Positions 49,086 to 57,835 of a stretch of DNA of 64,000 bases are shown here, in pieces. The notes beneath the pieces are model-generated. The model did not search any database and was not told where the DNA came from. It saw only the letters and a list, made by a program, of their open reading frames with translations. The translations under genes were made by a program, and so were the position numbers. Source of the DNA: CAVPWP01 sp963709395 (GTDB lineage: Bacteria > Pseudomonadota > Alphaproteobacteria > Rhodobacterales > Rhodobacteraceae); assembly GCA_963709395.1 (NCBI GenBank), contig CAVPWP010000012.1, positions 1-64,000 of the forward strand, written 5' to 3'. Numbering within the stretch: position 1 is the stretch's first letter; each line of letters starts with the position of its first letter.

Positions 49086-49301
49086 TCAGACGTCGTAGGC
49101 CGCGCTGTAGGCGCAGGCACGGATCATCGAGTGATGCAGACCAAGGTCCGCAAGTTCGCGATCCGACAGCGATTCCAACTCGGCAAGGGTCTGACGATAT
49201 GAGCGATAACGGCGAACGCGCTCGGCGATCGCATCGAAGAAGGAGGCCGTGCGCGCGCCGTTCCGGGCGCTCGAGCCTTGGGAAATCTGTGTATAGGCCA
49301 T
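49086..49301 (-). CDS. DUF1127 small protein (CcaF1-like)
   Basis: A 71-residue protein with a disordered N-terminus and a C-terminal DUF1127 domain, RYRSYRQTLAELESLSDREL followed by ADLGL. DUF1127 proteins are small, often arginine-rich, stress-induced RNA-binding factors; in R. sphaeroides the homologue CcaF1 is co-transcribed with CcsR RNAs. The same arrangement is seen here, with two CCTCCTCCC hairpins directly downstream. Confidence 0.85.
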   Translation of the reverse strand: MAYTQISQGSSARNGARTASFFDAIAERVRRYRSYRQTLAELESLSDRELADLGLHHSMIRACAYSAAYDV

Positions 49302-49530
49302 TGTGTGAACCTCGGGTCCATCGGTGTCATTTCGGTTGTTGTTAGAATAGGAGTTTGCTGCGCTTGCACAATGGCGGGCTGCTCAATGCTGCTATGCAGA
49401 AAATGCATATGAAACTATGACCTATTTTTTGTGCGGCTTGCCGGTTTCCGAAGCATCCGTGGGGAGGTGACCTTGCGATCGGGCCAAATTCGGCCAACTA
49501 CTGCCGCACACGGACGCAAGGGGCGAAATC
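49302..49530. other. intergenic region between the DUF1127 and Mrp genes
   Basis: This 229-base divergent gap carries the promoter region of both genes and is more AT-rich than its surroundings. GCATATGAAACTATGACC lies near 49400-49420. Apart from the weak promoter candidate given separately I see no clear operator. Confidence 0.4.
49344..49371 (-). promoter_or_regulatory. possible promoter of the DUF1127-cuckoo transcript
   Basis: TTGTGC (49371-49366) and TATTCT (49349-49344) are spaced by 16 bases on the minus strand, 43 bases before the ATG. In R. sphaeroides this locus is driven by RpoHI/RpoHII; the match here is too loose to tell sigma-70 from RpoH. Confidence 0.3.
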
Positions 49531-50625
49531 ATGACCGAAATGCGTAACGAAATCATGTCCGCGTTGGGCGGTGTCACGCTGCCGGACGGGGGAGATCTTG
49601 TCGGGCGCGACCTTGTGCGGGCGCTGACGGTCGAGGATGGCGTGGTCAGATTCGTGATCGAAGCGGACTCGGCCGAAGCCGCGCGCAGCCTCGAACCCGT
49701 GCGGGCGAGGGCCGAGGCGGCGGTGTCGGCCCTGCCGGGCGTCACCCGTGTCTCGGCCGTACTCACCGCGCATGCGCCCTCGGGCAAGGCTGCCCCGAGG
49801 CCCGCACCCCAGGGCGAGCCGCCAAGCCTCAAGATCGGACGCCATCCGACCCCGGGGCGCGAGGTGATGCAGATCGCCGGCGTCGACCGCATTCTCGCCG
49901 TGGCGTCCGGCAAGGGCGGCGTGGGCAAATCCACCGTGTCGTCGAACCTTGCCGTGGCGCTGGCGCGCCAGGGCCGCCGGGTGGGGCTTCTGGACGCAGA
50001 CATCTATGGTCCGTCCCAGCCACGCATGATGGGCGTGTCCAAGCGCCCGGCCTCGCCCGACGGCAAGACGATCATTCCCCTGCACGCGCATGGCGTGACG
50101 ATGATGTCCATCGGGCTGATGCTCGAACCCGACAAGGCGGTGGTCTGGCGCGGACCGATGCTGATGGGGGCGCTCCAGCAGATGCTGGGGCAGGTCGAAT
50201 GGGGAGAGCTCGACGTCCTGATCGTCGATCTTCCGCCGGGGACGGGTGACGTGCAGCTGACCCTGTGCCAGCGCGCGCCTCTGAACGGGGCGCTTGTGGT
50301 GTCGACACCGCAGGACGTGGCGCTTCTGGATGCGCGCAAGGCCATCGACATGTTCCAGACGCTGAACACGCCGATCCTTGGTCTGATCGAGAACATGTCG
50401 ACCTATGTCTGCCCGAACTGCGGACACGAGGCGCATATCTTCGGACATGGCGGCGTCGCCGAGGAGGCGAAGCGGCTGGGCGTTCCGCTGCTGGGCGAGA
50501 TCCCCCTCAGCCTCGATGTGCGGGTTGCGGGCGATGCGGGCACCCCGATCGCCCTGGGCGAGGGACCGGTCGCCGAGGCCTATGCCCATATCGCGCGCCG
50601 CCTGATCGGCGGCGGGATGGCCTGA
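49531..50625 (+). CDS. apbC: Mrp/ApbC-type iron-sulfur cluster carrier ATPase
   Basis: A 364-residue P-loop protein of the Mrp/NBP35 family, which carries and delivers 4Fe-4S clusters. An N-terminal MIP18-like domain (residues 1-90) is followed by the deviant Walker A SGKGGVGKST, DADIYGPSQP, and the cluster-ligand motif CPNCG near residue 293. No frameshift. The symbol follows family usage. Confidence 0.93.
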   Translation: MTEMRNEIMSALGGVTLPDGGDLVGRDLVRALTVEDGVVRFVIEADSAEAARSLEPVRARAEAAVSALPGVTRVSAVLTAHAPSGKAAPRPAPQGEPPSLKIGRHPTPGREVMQIAGVDRILAVASGKGGVGKSTVSSNLAVALARQGRRVGLLDADIYGPSQPRMMGVSKRPASPDGKTIIPLHAHGVTMMSIGLMLEPDKAVVWRGPMLMGALQQMLGQVEWGELDVLIVDLPPGTGDVQLTLCQRAPLNGALVVSTPQDVALLDARKAIDMFQTLNTPILGLIENMSTYVCPNCGHEAHIFGHGGVAEEAKRLGVPLLGEIPLSLDVRVAGDAGTPIALGEGPVAEAYAHIARRLIGGGMA

Positions 50626-50667
50626 CACCGTTCCCCCGCGGGACGGCATGGGACGACCTCCCAATCT

Positions 50668-50682
50668 CGGGATTTCATGGGA
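50668..50682 (+). promoter_or_regulatory. mraZ: MraZ-type box 1
   Basis: CGGGA-TTTCA-TGGGA, two TGGGN-like units five bases apart (10-bp period), is the spacing reported for MraZ operators. A further TGGGA lies at 50649 with an inverted TCCCA at 50659. Confidence 0.5.
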
Positions 50683-50782
50683 AGGACAGTCGCACCTGCG
50701 GTGGCAGCCGGTGCGATTCGACTGATTCCGTGGGCTGACAGACCCAGAAATCGGCTCGTTGAAGTCTCTCGGCGAAAAAATT

Positions 50783-50807
50783 CGGGAAATCATGGGAAGT
50801 CTGCGAA
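50783..50807 (+). promoter_or_regulatory. mraZ: MraZ-type box 2
   Basis: CGGGA, TGGGA and GCGAA occur at 10-bp spacing (starting 50783, 50793 and 50803). This is the best three-unit cluster and nearly repeats box 1. It lies in the AT-rich part most likely to contain the promoter. Confidence 0.55.
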
Positions 50808-50909
50808 GCGCTATCCTCTATCTACATGTTGCGTATTCTTCGGTTACGATAACGACATAATGCGAAAATGATGCTCCGATTCCTTTCCGGATGCTGTTTC
50901 TCAAAGGTT

Positions 50910-50946
50910 CCTGTGCCGCCATCCAATGGCCTCAGAGCAATTTTTT
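50910..50946 (+). terminator. possible early terminator in the mraZ leader (UpsM-like RNA end)
   Basis: GCCAT-CCA-ATGGC forms a short perfect hairpin, possibly extended by pairing of CTC and AGG upstream with CCT and GAG downstream, and six Ts follow at 50941-50946. In R. sphaeroides an abundant RNA, UpsM, is formed from the mraZ 5' region by early termination. The position fits, but the hairpin is weak. Confidence 0.35.
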
Positions 50947-50953
50947 AGTTGAT

Positions 50954-50978
50954 TACCATGAAATCCCATGGCATCCCT
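50954..50978 (-). promoter_or_regulatory. mraZ: MraZ-type box 3 (inverted)
   Basis: On the minus strand AGGGA, TGGGA and TGGTA occur at 10-bp spacing with spacers TGCCA and TTTCA. The unit TGGGATTTCATGG closely matches box 1 but in the opposite orientation. Confidence 0.45.
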
Positions 50979-51235
50979 GTTTACACGATGAGCAGGGCAA
51001 AACGGGGCAGCAAGACCCCACGGCACCAAGCAGGTTTCATACAGGCACCCACTCATCCCAAGAGATCCGGCGCGCGGGCGAGCAGACATCCCCCCAGGTG
51101 GCGCGCGCAGTCGGACATACCCGGAAACGGGGCGAGGGCGGCGGATTGGGCAGTGGCAGCAGCTCAGTCCGCCGTTTTCGGTTCAGGGCCCAGGCAACAG
51201 ATCAGGGCAACAGATAACGAGAGGGCCGCGGGACA

Positions 51236-51739
51236 GTGGTTCGACGGTTCAGAGGCGAATTCCACCAGAAGGTGGACGGCAAGGGGCGGGTCTCGATCCC
51301 GGCCGGGTTCCGTCGCGTCCTCGAGAGCGGCGACCCGGCGTGGTCCGACGGCAAGAGCCCGGAATTCGTTATCGTCTACGGCGATCACCGCCGACACTAC
51401 CTTGAATGCTACACCATGGACGCGGCGGCCGAGGTCGATGCCAAGATCGCGGACCTCCCGCGCGGGTCGATGGAACGTCGGATGCTGGAGCGGCTGTTCA
51501 ACGGGCAGTCGCTTCTGTCGTCGATCGACGAGACGGGCCGCATCGTGCTGCCGGCCAAACTGCGCAGCAAGATCGGCCTCGACGACACCGCCTATTTCAT
51601 CGCCACCGGCGACACCTTCCAGATCTGGGAACCCGAAACCTTCGAGAAGGTCGAGGACGCCAAGACCGCGGCCTGGCTTGATGAATTCCCCGAGGATTTC
51701 GATCCGCTCACGCTTCTCGACCAGAACCGGGGGGGCTGA
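51236..51739 (+). CDS. mraZ: MraZ transcriptional regulator of the dcw cluster
   Basis: A 167-residue protein with two AbrB-like half domains, HQKVDGKGRVSIPAGFR near the N-terminus and SSIDETGRIVLPAKLR in the middle, each the DNA-binding MraZ signature. It is the first gene of the division and cell-wall cluster and in other bacteria represses it. A GTG start at 51236 is assumed; the upstream ribosome binding site is weak. The C-terminal 20 residues extend beyond E. coli MraZ. Confidence 0.92.
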   Translation: MVRRFRGEFHQKVDGKGRVSIPAGFRRVLESGDPAWSDGKSPEFVIVYGDHRRHYLECYTMDAAAEVDAKIADLPRGSMERRMLERLFNGQSLLSSIDETGRIVLPAKLRSKIGLDDTAYFIATGDTFQIWEPETFEKVEDAKTAAWLDEFPEDFDPLTLLDQNRGG

Positions 51740-51740
51740 C

Positions 51741-52742
51741 ATGGCGGCCACGGCCCGCGTGACGCCCGAGCCCCGGCCCCACGTCCCGGTCCTGCTGCGC
51801 CCGCTTCTGGCCGCGGTGGCGCCGGTGTCGGGCCTCTGGGTCGACGGCACCTTCGGCGCGGGCGGCTATGCGCGCGGTCTTCTCGATGCGGGTGCGGACA
51901 AGGTGATTGCCATCGACCGCGATCCGACCGTGTTCGACATGGCCCGCGACTGGGCGGGCGAATATGGCGACCGGCTGGTGCTGCGTCAGGGGAATTTCGC
52001 CGATCTCGACGTCCTGGCGGGCGAACCTGTCGACGGCATTGTCCTCGATCTTGGCGTGTCGTCGATGCAACTCGACCAGCCCGAACGGGGATTTTCCTTC
52101 CGCGCCGACGGTCCGCTCGACATGCGGATGGGCGCCGAGGGGCCGACTGCCGCCGAGATCGTCAACACGGCCTCGGAATCCGAGCTGGCCGACATTCTTT
52201 ATCACTATGGCGAAGAACGGGCCTCGCGCCGGATCGCCCGCGCCATCGTCGCGCGCCGGGCCGACGCGCCCTTTACCCGCACCGCCGATCTCGCTGCGGT
52301 CGTCGCAGGCTGCCTGCCGCGCCCCAAGCCCGGTCAAAGCCACCCAGCGACCCGCAGTTTCCAGGCGATCCGCATCGCGGTGAACGACGAGTTCGGCGCG
52401 CTGGCCGATGGCCTCGAGGCGGCCGAGCGGGCGTTGAAGCCGGGCGGATTTCTGGCCGTCGTCAGCTTTCATTCGCTCGAGGACCGGGTGGTCAAGCGCT
52501 TCCTCCAAACCCGTTCGGGGGGCGGCGGGCGCGGTAGCCGCCATGCGCCCGAACAGGCCGAAAGCACCCCGCGGTTCACTTTGCACGGCAAGGCCGTGGG
52601 GCCCGACGCGGACGAACTGGACGAAAACCCCCGCGCCCGATCCGCCCGCCTCAGGATCGCGCGCCGCACCGAGGCGCCCGCCGGTCCCTGTGACCGGACG
52701 GCGCTTGGCCTGCCCAAACCCGCCTTCGAAGGAGGACGTTGA
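51741..52742 (+). CDS. rsmH: 16S rRNA (cytosine-N4)-methyltransferase
   Basis: A 333-residue methyltransferase that modifies C1402 of 16S rRNA. HVPVLLRPLLAAV, the SAM motif VDGTFGAGGYARGLL, LDLGVSSMQLDQPERGFSF and VVSFHSLEDRVVKRFL are family signatures. The ATG comes one base after the mraZ stop, with GGGGGG upstream. Length normal. Confidence 0.96.
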   Translation: MAATARVTPEPRPHVPVLLRPLLAAVAPVSGLWVDGTFGAGGYARGLLDAGADKVIAIDRDPTVFDMARDWAGEYGDRLVLRQGNFADLDVLAGEPVDGIVLDLGVSSMQLDQPERGFSFRADGPLDMRMGAEGPTAAEIVNTASESELADILYHYGEERASRRIARAIVARRADAPFTRTADLAAVVAGCLPRPKPGQSHPATRSFQAIRIAVNDEFGALADGLEAAERALKPGGFLAVVSFHSLEDRVVKRFLQTRSGGGGRGSRHAPEQAESTPRFTLHGKAVGPDADELDENPRARSARLRIARRTEAPAGPCDRTALGLPKPAFEGGR

Positions 52743-52746
52743 ACCC

Positions 52747-53130
52747 ATGCGATCGATCTTCTTCATCGCCGTCGCCCTGGCCGTCGTGGGGATGGCCACC
52801 TGGGCCTACCAGGAGAATTACCGCACCCAGGCCTCGCTGCGCGAGGTCGATCGGGTGAACGCCGAAATCGCCGGCCTGCGCGAGACGCTGTCGGTGCTGC
52901 GGGCCGAATGGGCCTATCTCAACCGCCCCGACCGGCTGCGCGACCTTGCCGATCTCAACTTCGACCGGCTGGGGCTTCTGCCGCTGGCGCCGCAGCAGTT
53001 CGGCCATGTCGACCAGATCACCTATCCGATGCCCGAGGCCCTGCGCGATGCCTTGCCCGGCGACTGGCCCGCCGACCTCGAACTGACGGAATCGGTCGAG
53101 GTGCGCGGTGACCTGGAGGCCACGCCATGA
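52747..53130 (+). CDS. ftsL: cell division protein FtsL
   Basis: A 127-residue single-pass membrane protein: N-terminal membrane segment at residues 1-19 (SIFFIAVALAVVGMATWAY), then a periplasmic coiled coil (about 28-55) and the NFDRLGLLPL motif. FtsL joins FtsB and FtsQ in the divisome. Sequence conservation is low, and its place between rsmH and ftsI is the main evidence. GGAGG precedes the ATG, and the end overlaps ftsI (ATGA). Confidence 0.9.
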   Translation: MRSIFFIAVALAVVGMATWAYQENYRTQASLREVDRVNAEIAGLRETLSVLRAEWAYLNRPDRLRDLADLNFDRLGLLPLAPQQFGHVDQITYPMPEALRDALPGDWPADLELTESVEVRGDLEATP

Positions 53131-54908
53131 GTCGCGTCCCGCTGCGCCCGCTGGCCTCGATCCTTCACGCCCGCGCCCGCGGCGAGAACCCCGATGTCAT
53201 CGAGCGCGAGAATATCCGCCGCCGCAACGAAGAGACGCGCGACCGGGATCGCCAGCGCGCCGAAGGGCGGCTTCTGGTGCTGGGCGTGTTCTTTCTGGTG
53301 GGCTTTGCGCTGATCGGGCTGCGCATGGGGCATCTGGCAGGATCCGAGCCGGCCGAGCCGCGCGCCACCGCGTCGGGGAACTTCATCATCGCGCAGCGCG
53401 CCGACATCGTCGACCGCCAGGGCCGTATCCTTGCCACCAACCTGACGACCCATTCGCTCTATGCCCAGCCGCCGATGATGGTCGACCGGGAGCGCGCCGC
53501 GCGCGAGCTTGTGAAGATCTTCCCCGAACTGGACGAAGCCAAGCTGATCGAGCAGTTCACCGGCCCGCGCAAGTTCCTGTGGATCAAGCGGAATATCTCG
53601 CCCGAGCAGAAACAGGCGGTGCACGATATCGGCGATCCGGGGCTGCTGTTCGGCCCGCGCGAGATGCGGCTTTACCCCAACGGCAAGCTTGCCGCGCATA
53701 TCCTGGGCGGCGCGGGGTTCGGGCGCGAGGGCGTGAACTCGGCCGAGGTTGTGGGCCGCGCGGGCGTCGAGAAACGGTTCGACGACTACCTGCGCGATCC
53801 CGCCAACCAGGGCGCGCCGTTGCAGCTTTCGATCGACCTGACGATCCAGGACGCGGTCGAGCGGGTTCTCTTCGGCGGCATGCGCCTGATGAACGCCAAG
53901 GGTGCCACGGCGATCATGATGGACATCCATACCGGCGAGATCGTGGCACTTGCCTCGCTTCCGGATTTCGACCCCAACGACCGGCCCGGACCGGTGACCG
54001 AGGGCGACCCGGCCCTCAGCCCGCTCTTCAACCGGGCGGTGCTGGGGGTCTACGAGCTTGGGTCGACCTTCAAGGTCTTTACGGCGGCCCAGGCGCTTGA
54101 CGCCGGGCTGGTCAACCCGTCGACCATGCTCGACACCAAGGGGCCGATGCGCTGGGGCCGGTTCCGGATCAGCGATTTCCGGAACTACGGGCCCGAGTTG
54201 TCCGTGACGGACGTGGTGGTGAAATCCTCGAACATCGGCACCGCCCGCATGGCGCTGCAGATCGGCGTCGAGCGGCACAAGGCCTTTCTCGAAAAGCTCG
54301 GCTTCTTCGAACCGACCGCGGTCGAGCTTGTCGAGGCGCCGACCGGCCGTCCGCTGCTGCCCCGGCAATGGTCCGAGATCTCGACCATCACGATTTCCTA
54401 TGGCCACGGGCTGTCGGCCAGCCCGTTGCACCTTGCCGCGGCCTATGCCTCGGTCCTCAACGGCGGCACCAAGGTCACGCCGACGCTTCTGCGCCGCGAC
54501 CGCGCCGAGGTGGGCGAGCGGATCGTGTCCGAGCGCACCTCGGCACAGTTGCGCGACATGATGCGGCAGACCGTGAGCCGCGGGACCGCGACCTTCGCCG
54601 ATGTGCCGGGCTATGCCGTGGGCGCCAAGACCGGCACCGCGGACAAGCCCAAGCCCACCGGGGGCTATTACGAGGACAAGGTGATCGCGACCTTCGCGGG
54701 CATCTTCCCCAGCCACGATCCCGAATACGTGCTGATCGTCACCCTTGATGAACCGGTCGAGACTTCGGGAACCGAGCCGCGCCGCACCGCCGGCTGGACC
54801 GCCGTGCCGGTCGCCGGCGAGATCATCCGGCGCACCGCGCCGCTCCTCGGCGTCACCCCGGTCATTGAACCCGCCGGTGTCGATGGGTTAACACTCACCT
54901 CGAACTAG
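53127..54908 (+). CDS. ftsI: division transpeptidase FtsI (PBP3)
   Basis: A 593-residue class B penicillin-binding protein for septal peptidoglycan. One membrane segment (about 45-65) and a pedestal domain starting RADIVDRQGRILATN are visible. The transpeptidase domain has SxxK in YELGSTFKVF, SSN in VVKSSNIGTA and KTGT in GAKTGTADKP. Overlaps ftsL by four bases. Confidence 0.95.
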   Translation: MSRVPLRPLASILHARARGENPDVIERENIRRRNEETRDRDRQRAEGRLLVLGVFFLVGFALIGLRMGHLAGSEPAEPRATASGNFIIAQRADIVDRQGRILATNLTTHSLYAQPPMMVDRERAARELVKIFPELDEAKLIEQFTGPRKFLWIKRNISPEQKQAVHDIGDPGLLFGPREMRLYPNGKLAAHILGGAGFGREGVNSAEVVGRAGVEKRFDDYLRDPANQGAPLQLSIDLTIQDAVERVLFGGMRLMNAKGATAIMMDIHTGEIVALASLPDFDPNDRPGPVTEGDPALSPLFNRAVLGVYELGSTFKVFTAAQALDAGLVNPSTMLDTKGPMRWGRFRISDFRNYGPELSVTDVVVKSSNIGTARMALQIGVERHKAFLEKLGFFEPTAVELVEAPTGRPLLPRQWSEISTITISYGHGLSASPLHLAAAYASVLNGGTKVTPTLLRRDRAEVGERIVSERTSAQLRDMMRQTVSRGTATFADVPGYAVGAKTGTADKPKPTGGYYEDKVIATFAGIFPSHDPEYVLIVTLDEPVETSGTEPRRTAGWTAVPVAGEIIRRTAPLLGVTPVIEPAGVDGLTLTSN

Positions 54909-54926
54909 AGCAGGGGTGGGGCGAGA

Positions 54927-56417
54927 ATGGGAACCCGGGCCAAGTCGCAATCGCTGGCAGAGCTCGGGCTGACCGTTCCGGGCGGCAGGGATGTGCGCAT
55001 CACCGGCCTGTCGGTCGACAGCCGGGACGTCCGCGAAGGCCATCTTTTCGCAGCACTTCCGGGCGCGCGCGTCCATGGTGGCGAGTTCATCCAATACGCC
55101 ATCCGCCAGCGTGCCGGGGCGATCCTGACCGACAAGGAAGGCGCGCGTATCGCCGCCGACGAGATTCGCGCCTCGGGCACACCGGTGATCGTGGCCGAGG
55201 ACCCGCGACAGGCGCTGGCCTATGCCGCCGCCCTCTGGTTCGGCCGCCAGCCCGAGACGGTGGTGGCGGTGACCGGAACGAACGGCAAGACCTCGGTGGC
55301 CAGCTTCACCCGCCAGCTCTGGTGCGCGATGGGTGTGCCGGCGGTGAACCTCGGCACGACCGGGGTCGAGGGCGACTGGGCAAAGCCGCTGGCCCACACC
55401 ACACCCGAACCGATCACGCTGCACCGCACGCTGGCCGAGATCGCGGACGAAGGCATCGACCATTGCGCCATGGAGGCCTCGTCGCATGGCCTCGACCAGC
55501 GGCGGCTCGACGGGGTGCGGCTGAGTGCGGCGGGGTTCACGAACCTCAGCCAGGACCATCTGGACTATCACGGCACGATGGAGGCCTACCGCGACGCCAA
55601 GGCGCAGCTTTTCGACCGGCTTCTGCCCGAGGACGGCACGGCGGTCATCAACGTCGACGACGCCTATGGCCCCTATATGCTCGGCGTGGCCGAGGCGCGG
55701 GGTCAGGATCTGCTGACGGTGGGCACCGGCGCCGACGCGGCCCTGCGCATCGTCGCGCAACGCTATGACGCGACGGGGCAGGACCTGCGCTTTGAATGGA
55801 ACGGACGCGCGCATCAGCGGCGGCTGAACCTGATCGGCGGGTTCCAGGCGGCGAACGCGCTGGTCGCGGCGGGGCTTTGCATCGGCAGCGGGTCGGACCC
55901 GCGCGAGGTGTTCGACGCGCTTCCCCATCTGGTCACCGTGCGCGGACGGATGCAGCTTGCCGCCACCCGCGACAATGGCGCCACGGTCTTCGTCGACTAC
56001 GCGCATACGCCCGATGCGCTGGCCACCGCGCTCAAGGCGCTGCGCCCGCATGTGCTGGGACGGCTGGTCGTGGTCTTCGGCGCCGGCGGAGACCGCGACC
56101 GCGGCAAGCGCCCGCTCATGGGCGAAGCGGCGGCCGCCCATGCCGACGTGGCCTTCGTCACCGACGACAACCCAAGGTCCGAAGATCCCGATGTGATCCG
56201 GGCGATGGTCCGACAGGGCTGCCCCGAGGCCAACGATGTCGGCGACCGGGCCGAGGCGATCCTGCGCGGGGTGGATGCGCTGGGACCCGGTGACGCACTC
56301 CTGATCGCCGGCAAGGGGCATGAGACCGGGCAGACCATCGGCGACGCCATCCTGCCCTTCGACGATGCCGAACAGGCCAGTGTCGCCGTTGCGGCCCTTG
56401 ACGGGCGCCTTGCATGA
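54927..56417 (+). CDS. murE: UDP-MurNAc-L-Ala-D-Glu:meso-diaminopimelate ligase
   Basis: A 496-residue Mur ligase adding the third amino acid to the peptidoglycan precursor. The ATP-binding motif is VTGTNGKTSVASF, with the carbamylated-Lys region DYHGTMEAYRDAKAQLF. DNPRSEDPD is the meso-diaminopimelate recognition motif, so the organism uses mDAP. The stop overlaps the start of murF (ATGA). Confidence 0.96.
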   Translation: MGTRAKSQSLAELGLTVPGGRDVRITGLSVDSRDVREGHLFAALPGARVHGGEFIQYAIRQRAGAILTDKEGARIAADEIRASGTPVIVAEDPRQALAYAAALWFGRQPETVVAVTGTNGKTSVASFTRQLWCAMGVPAVNLGTTGVEGDWAKPLAHTTPEPITLHRTLAEIADEGIDHCAMEASSHGLDQRRLDGVRLSAAGFTNLSQDHLDYHGTMEAYRDAKAQLFDRLLPEDGTAVINVDDAYGPYMLGVAEARGQDLLTVGTGADAALRIVAQRYDATGQDLRFEWNGRAHQRRLNLIGGFQAANALVAAGLCIGSGSDPREVFDALPHLVTVRGRMQLAATRDNGATVFVDYAHTPDALATALKALRPHVLGRLVVVFGAGGDRDRGKRPLMGEAAAAHADVAFVTDDNPRSEDPDVIRAMVRQGCPEANDVGDRAEAILRGVDALGPGDALLIAGKGHETGQTIGDAILPFDDAEQASVAVAALDGRLA

Positions 56418-57835
56418 GCGCGCTCTGGACCGCTGGTGACGCCGCAGCAGCGACAGGCGGAACCGCGACCTGCGACTGGGCGGCCACGGGGGTGTCGATC
56501 GACACCCGCGCGCTCGCGCCCGGCGATCTTTTCGTTGCGCTGAAGGATGTGCGTGACGGGCATGACTTCGTGGCCGACGCCCTGGCGAAGGGGGCGGTGG
56601 CGGCGCTGGTGTCGCGGGTTCCCGACGGTGTTGCGCCGGACGCGCCGCTTCTGATCGTTCCGGACGTTCTGGCGGCGCTTGGCGCGCTGGGTCGGGCCGG
56701 GCGCGCGCGGACGGCGGCCAGGGTCGTGGGCATCACCGGGTCGGCGGGAAAGACCTCGACCAAGAAGATGCTGGCCGACGCGCTGGCGGGACAAGGCCGG
56801 GTGCATGCCGCCGAACGCAGCTTCAACAACCACTGGGGCGTGCCGCTGACGCTGGCGCGGATGCCCGCCGACACCGACTTCGCGGTGATCGAGATCGGGA
56901 TGAATGCGCCCGGCGAGATCGCGCCCCTGTCGCGCATGGCGCGGCCGCATGTGGCGATGGTGACGCTGGTGGCGGCGGCGCATCTGGAAGCCTTCGGTGC
57001 GCTCGAGGGTATCGCCCATGAAAAGGCGTCGATCTTCGAGGGGCTCGAACCCGGCGGCACGGCGATCCTGAACGGTGACCTCGAGACGACCCCGATCCTG
57101 AAGGAAGCGGCGGCGCGCCACGCGGCGGCTTCGGTGGTGTTCGGGGCGGGCGACGGGGCCGCGTGGCGGCTCGGTCTGGCCGAAGTGGATGATATCGGGA
57201 CGACTGTCCGCATCGACGGACCGGCGGGGCCGCTGGCCTTCCGGCTGGGCACGCCGGGGCGGCATTTCGCGATGAACGCCGCGGCGGTTCTGGCCGCGGT
57301 TGCCGCGACCGGCGCCGACCCGGTCCGCGCCGCGCAAAACCTCGACGGCTGGGTGCCGCCCGGCGGGCGCGGCGTCACCGAAGAGATCGTCCTGCCCGCC
57401 GGCGGAACGGCGATGCTGATCGACGATGCCTTCAACGCCAATCCCGCCTCATTGTCCGCCGCGCTCGACGTGCTGGCGGCGGCGCGTCCCGCGCCGGGAG
57501 GCCGGCGCGTGGCGGTTCTGGGCGACATGCTCGAGCTTGGTCCCGACGAGGCCCGGCTTCATGCCGAGGTGGCAGACCATCCCGCGCTGAGCGGGATCGC
57601 GACGGTCCATTGCGTGGGGCCGCGGATGCGCCACCTCTGGGAGGCACTCGGCGACGACAAGCGCGGTCTTCGCGCCGACACCGCCGAAGAGCTGAGCCGC
57701 AAGCTGAAAGACGTGGCGCGGCCGGGCGACGTGGTCCTGGTGAAGGGGTCGAAAGGCAGCAAGGTAAGCCTCATCGTCGATGCATTCAGGGACGCGGCGG
57801 CGATGGACCGCCGCGCCGAAAAAGGGACAGGCTGA
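56414..57835 (+). CDS. murF: UDP-MurNAc-tripeptide:D-Ala-D-Ala ligase
   Basis: A 473-residue Mur ligase adding D-Ala-D-Ala. The ATP loop is GITGSAGKTSTKKMLA, with NNHWGVPLTLARMP and IDDAFNANPASL as further family motifs. Overlaps murE at its start and mraY at its end (TGATG). Confidence 0.95.
   Translation: MSALWTAGDAAAATGGTATCDWAATGVSIDTRALAPGDLFVALKDVRDGHDFVADALAKGAVAALVSRVPDGVAPDAPLLIVPDVLAALGALGRAGRARTAARVVGITGSAGKTSTKKMLADALAGQGRVHAAERSFNNHWGVPLTLARMPADTDFAVIEIGMNAPGEIAPLSRMARPHVAMVTLVAAAHLEAFGALEGIAHEKASIFEGLEPGGTAILNGDLETTPILKEAAARHAAASVVFGAGDGAAWRLGLAEVDDIGTTVRIDGPAGPLAFRLGTPGRHFAMNAAAVLAAVAATGADPVRAAQNLDGWVPPGGRGVTEEIVLPAGGTAMLIDDAFNANPASLSAALDVLAAARPAPGGRRVAVLGDMLELGPDEARLHAEVADHPALSGIATVHCVGPRMRHLWEALGDDKRGLRADTAEELSRKLKDVARPGDVVLVKGSKGSKVSLIVDAFRDAAAMDRRAEKGTG

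Larger units (their letters stand above)
50626..51235. other. long 5' region of the dcw cluster
   Basis: These 610 bases before mraZ hold no gene I can support; reading frames crossing it lack conserved features. The middle part (about 50760-50960) is clearly more AT-rich than the flanking genes. It contains three MraZ-type direct-repeat clusters and a hairpin followed by six Ts at 50941-50946, annotated separately. Promoter elements must lie here, but I cannot choose one with confidence. Confidence 0.6.

Noticed and set aside
50891..51217. A 108-codon frame between the Mrp gene and mraZ
   Set aside because: No ribosome binding site, irregular composition, and it covers the T-run and the inverted MraZ box. 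Treated as non-coding leader.
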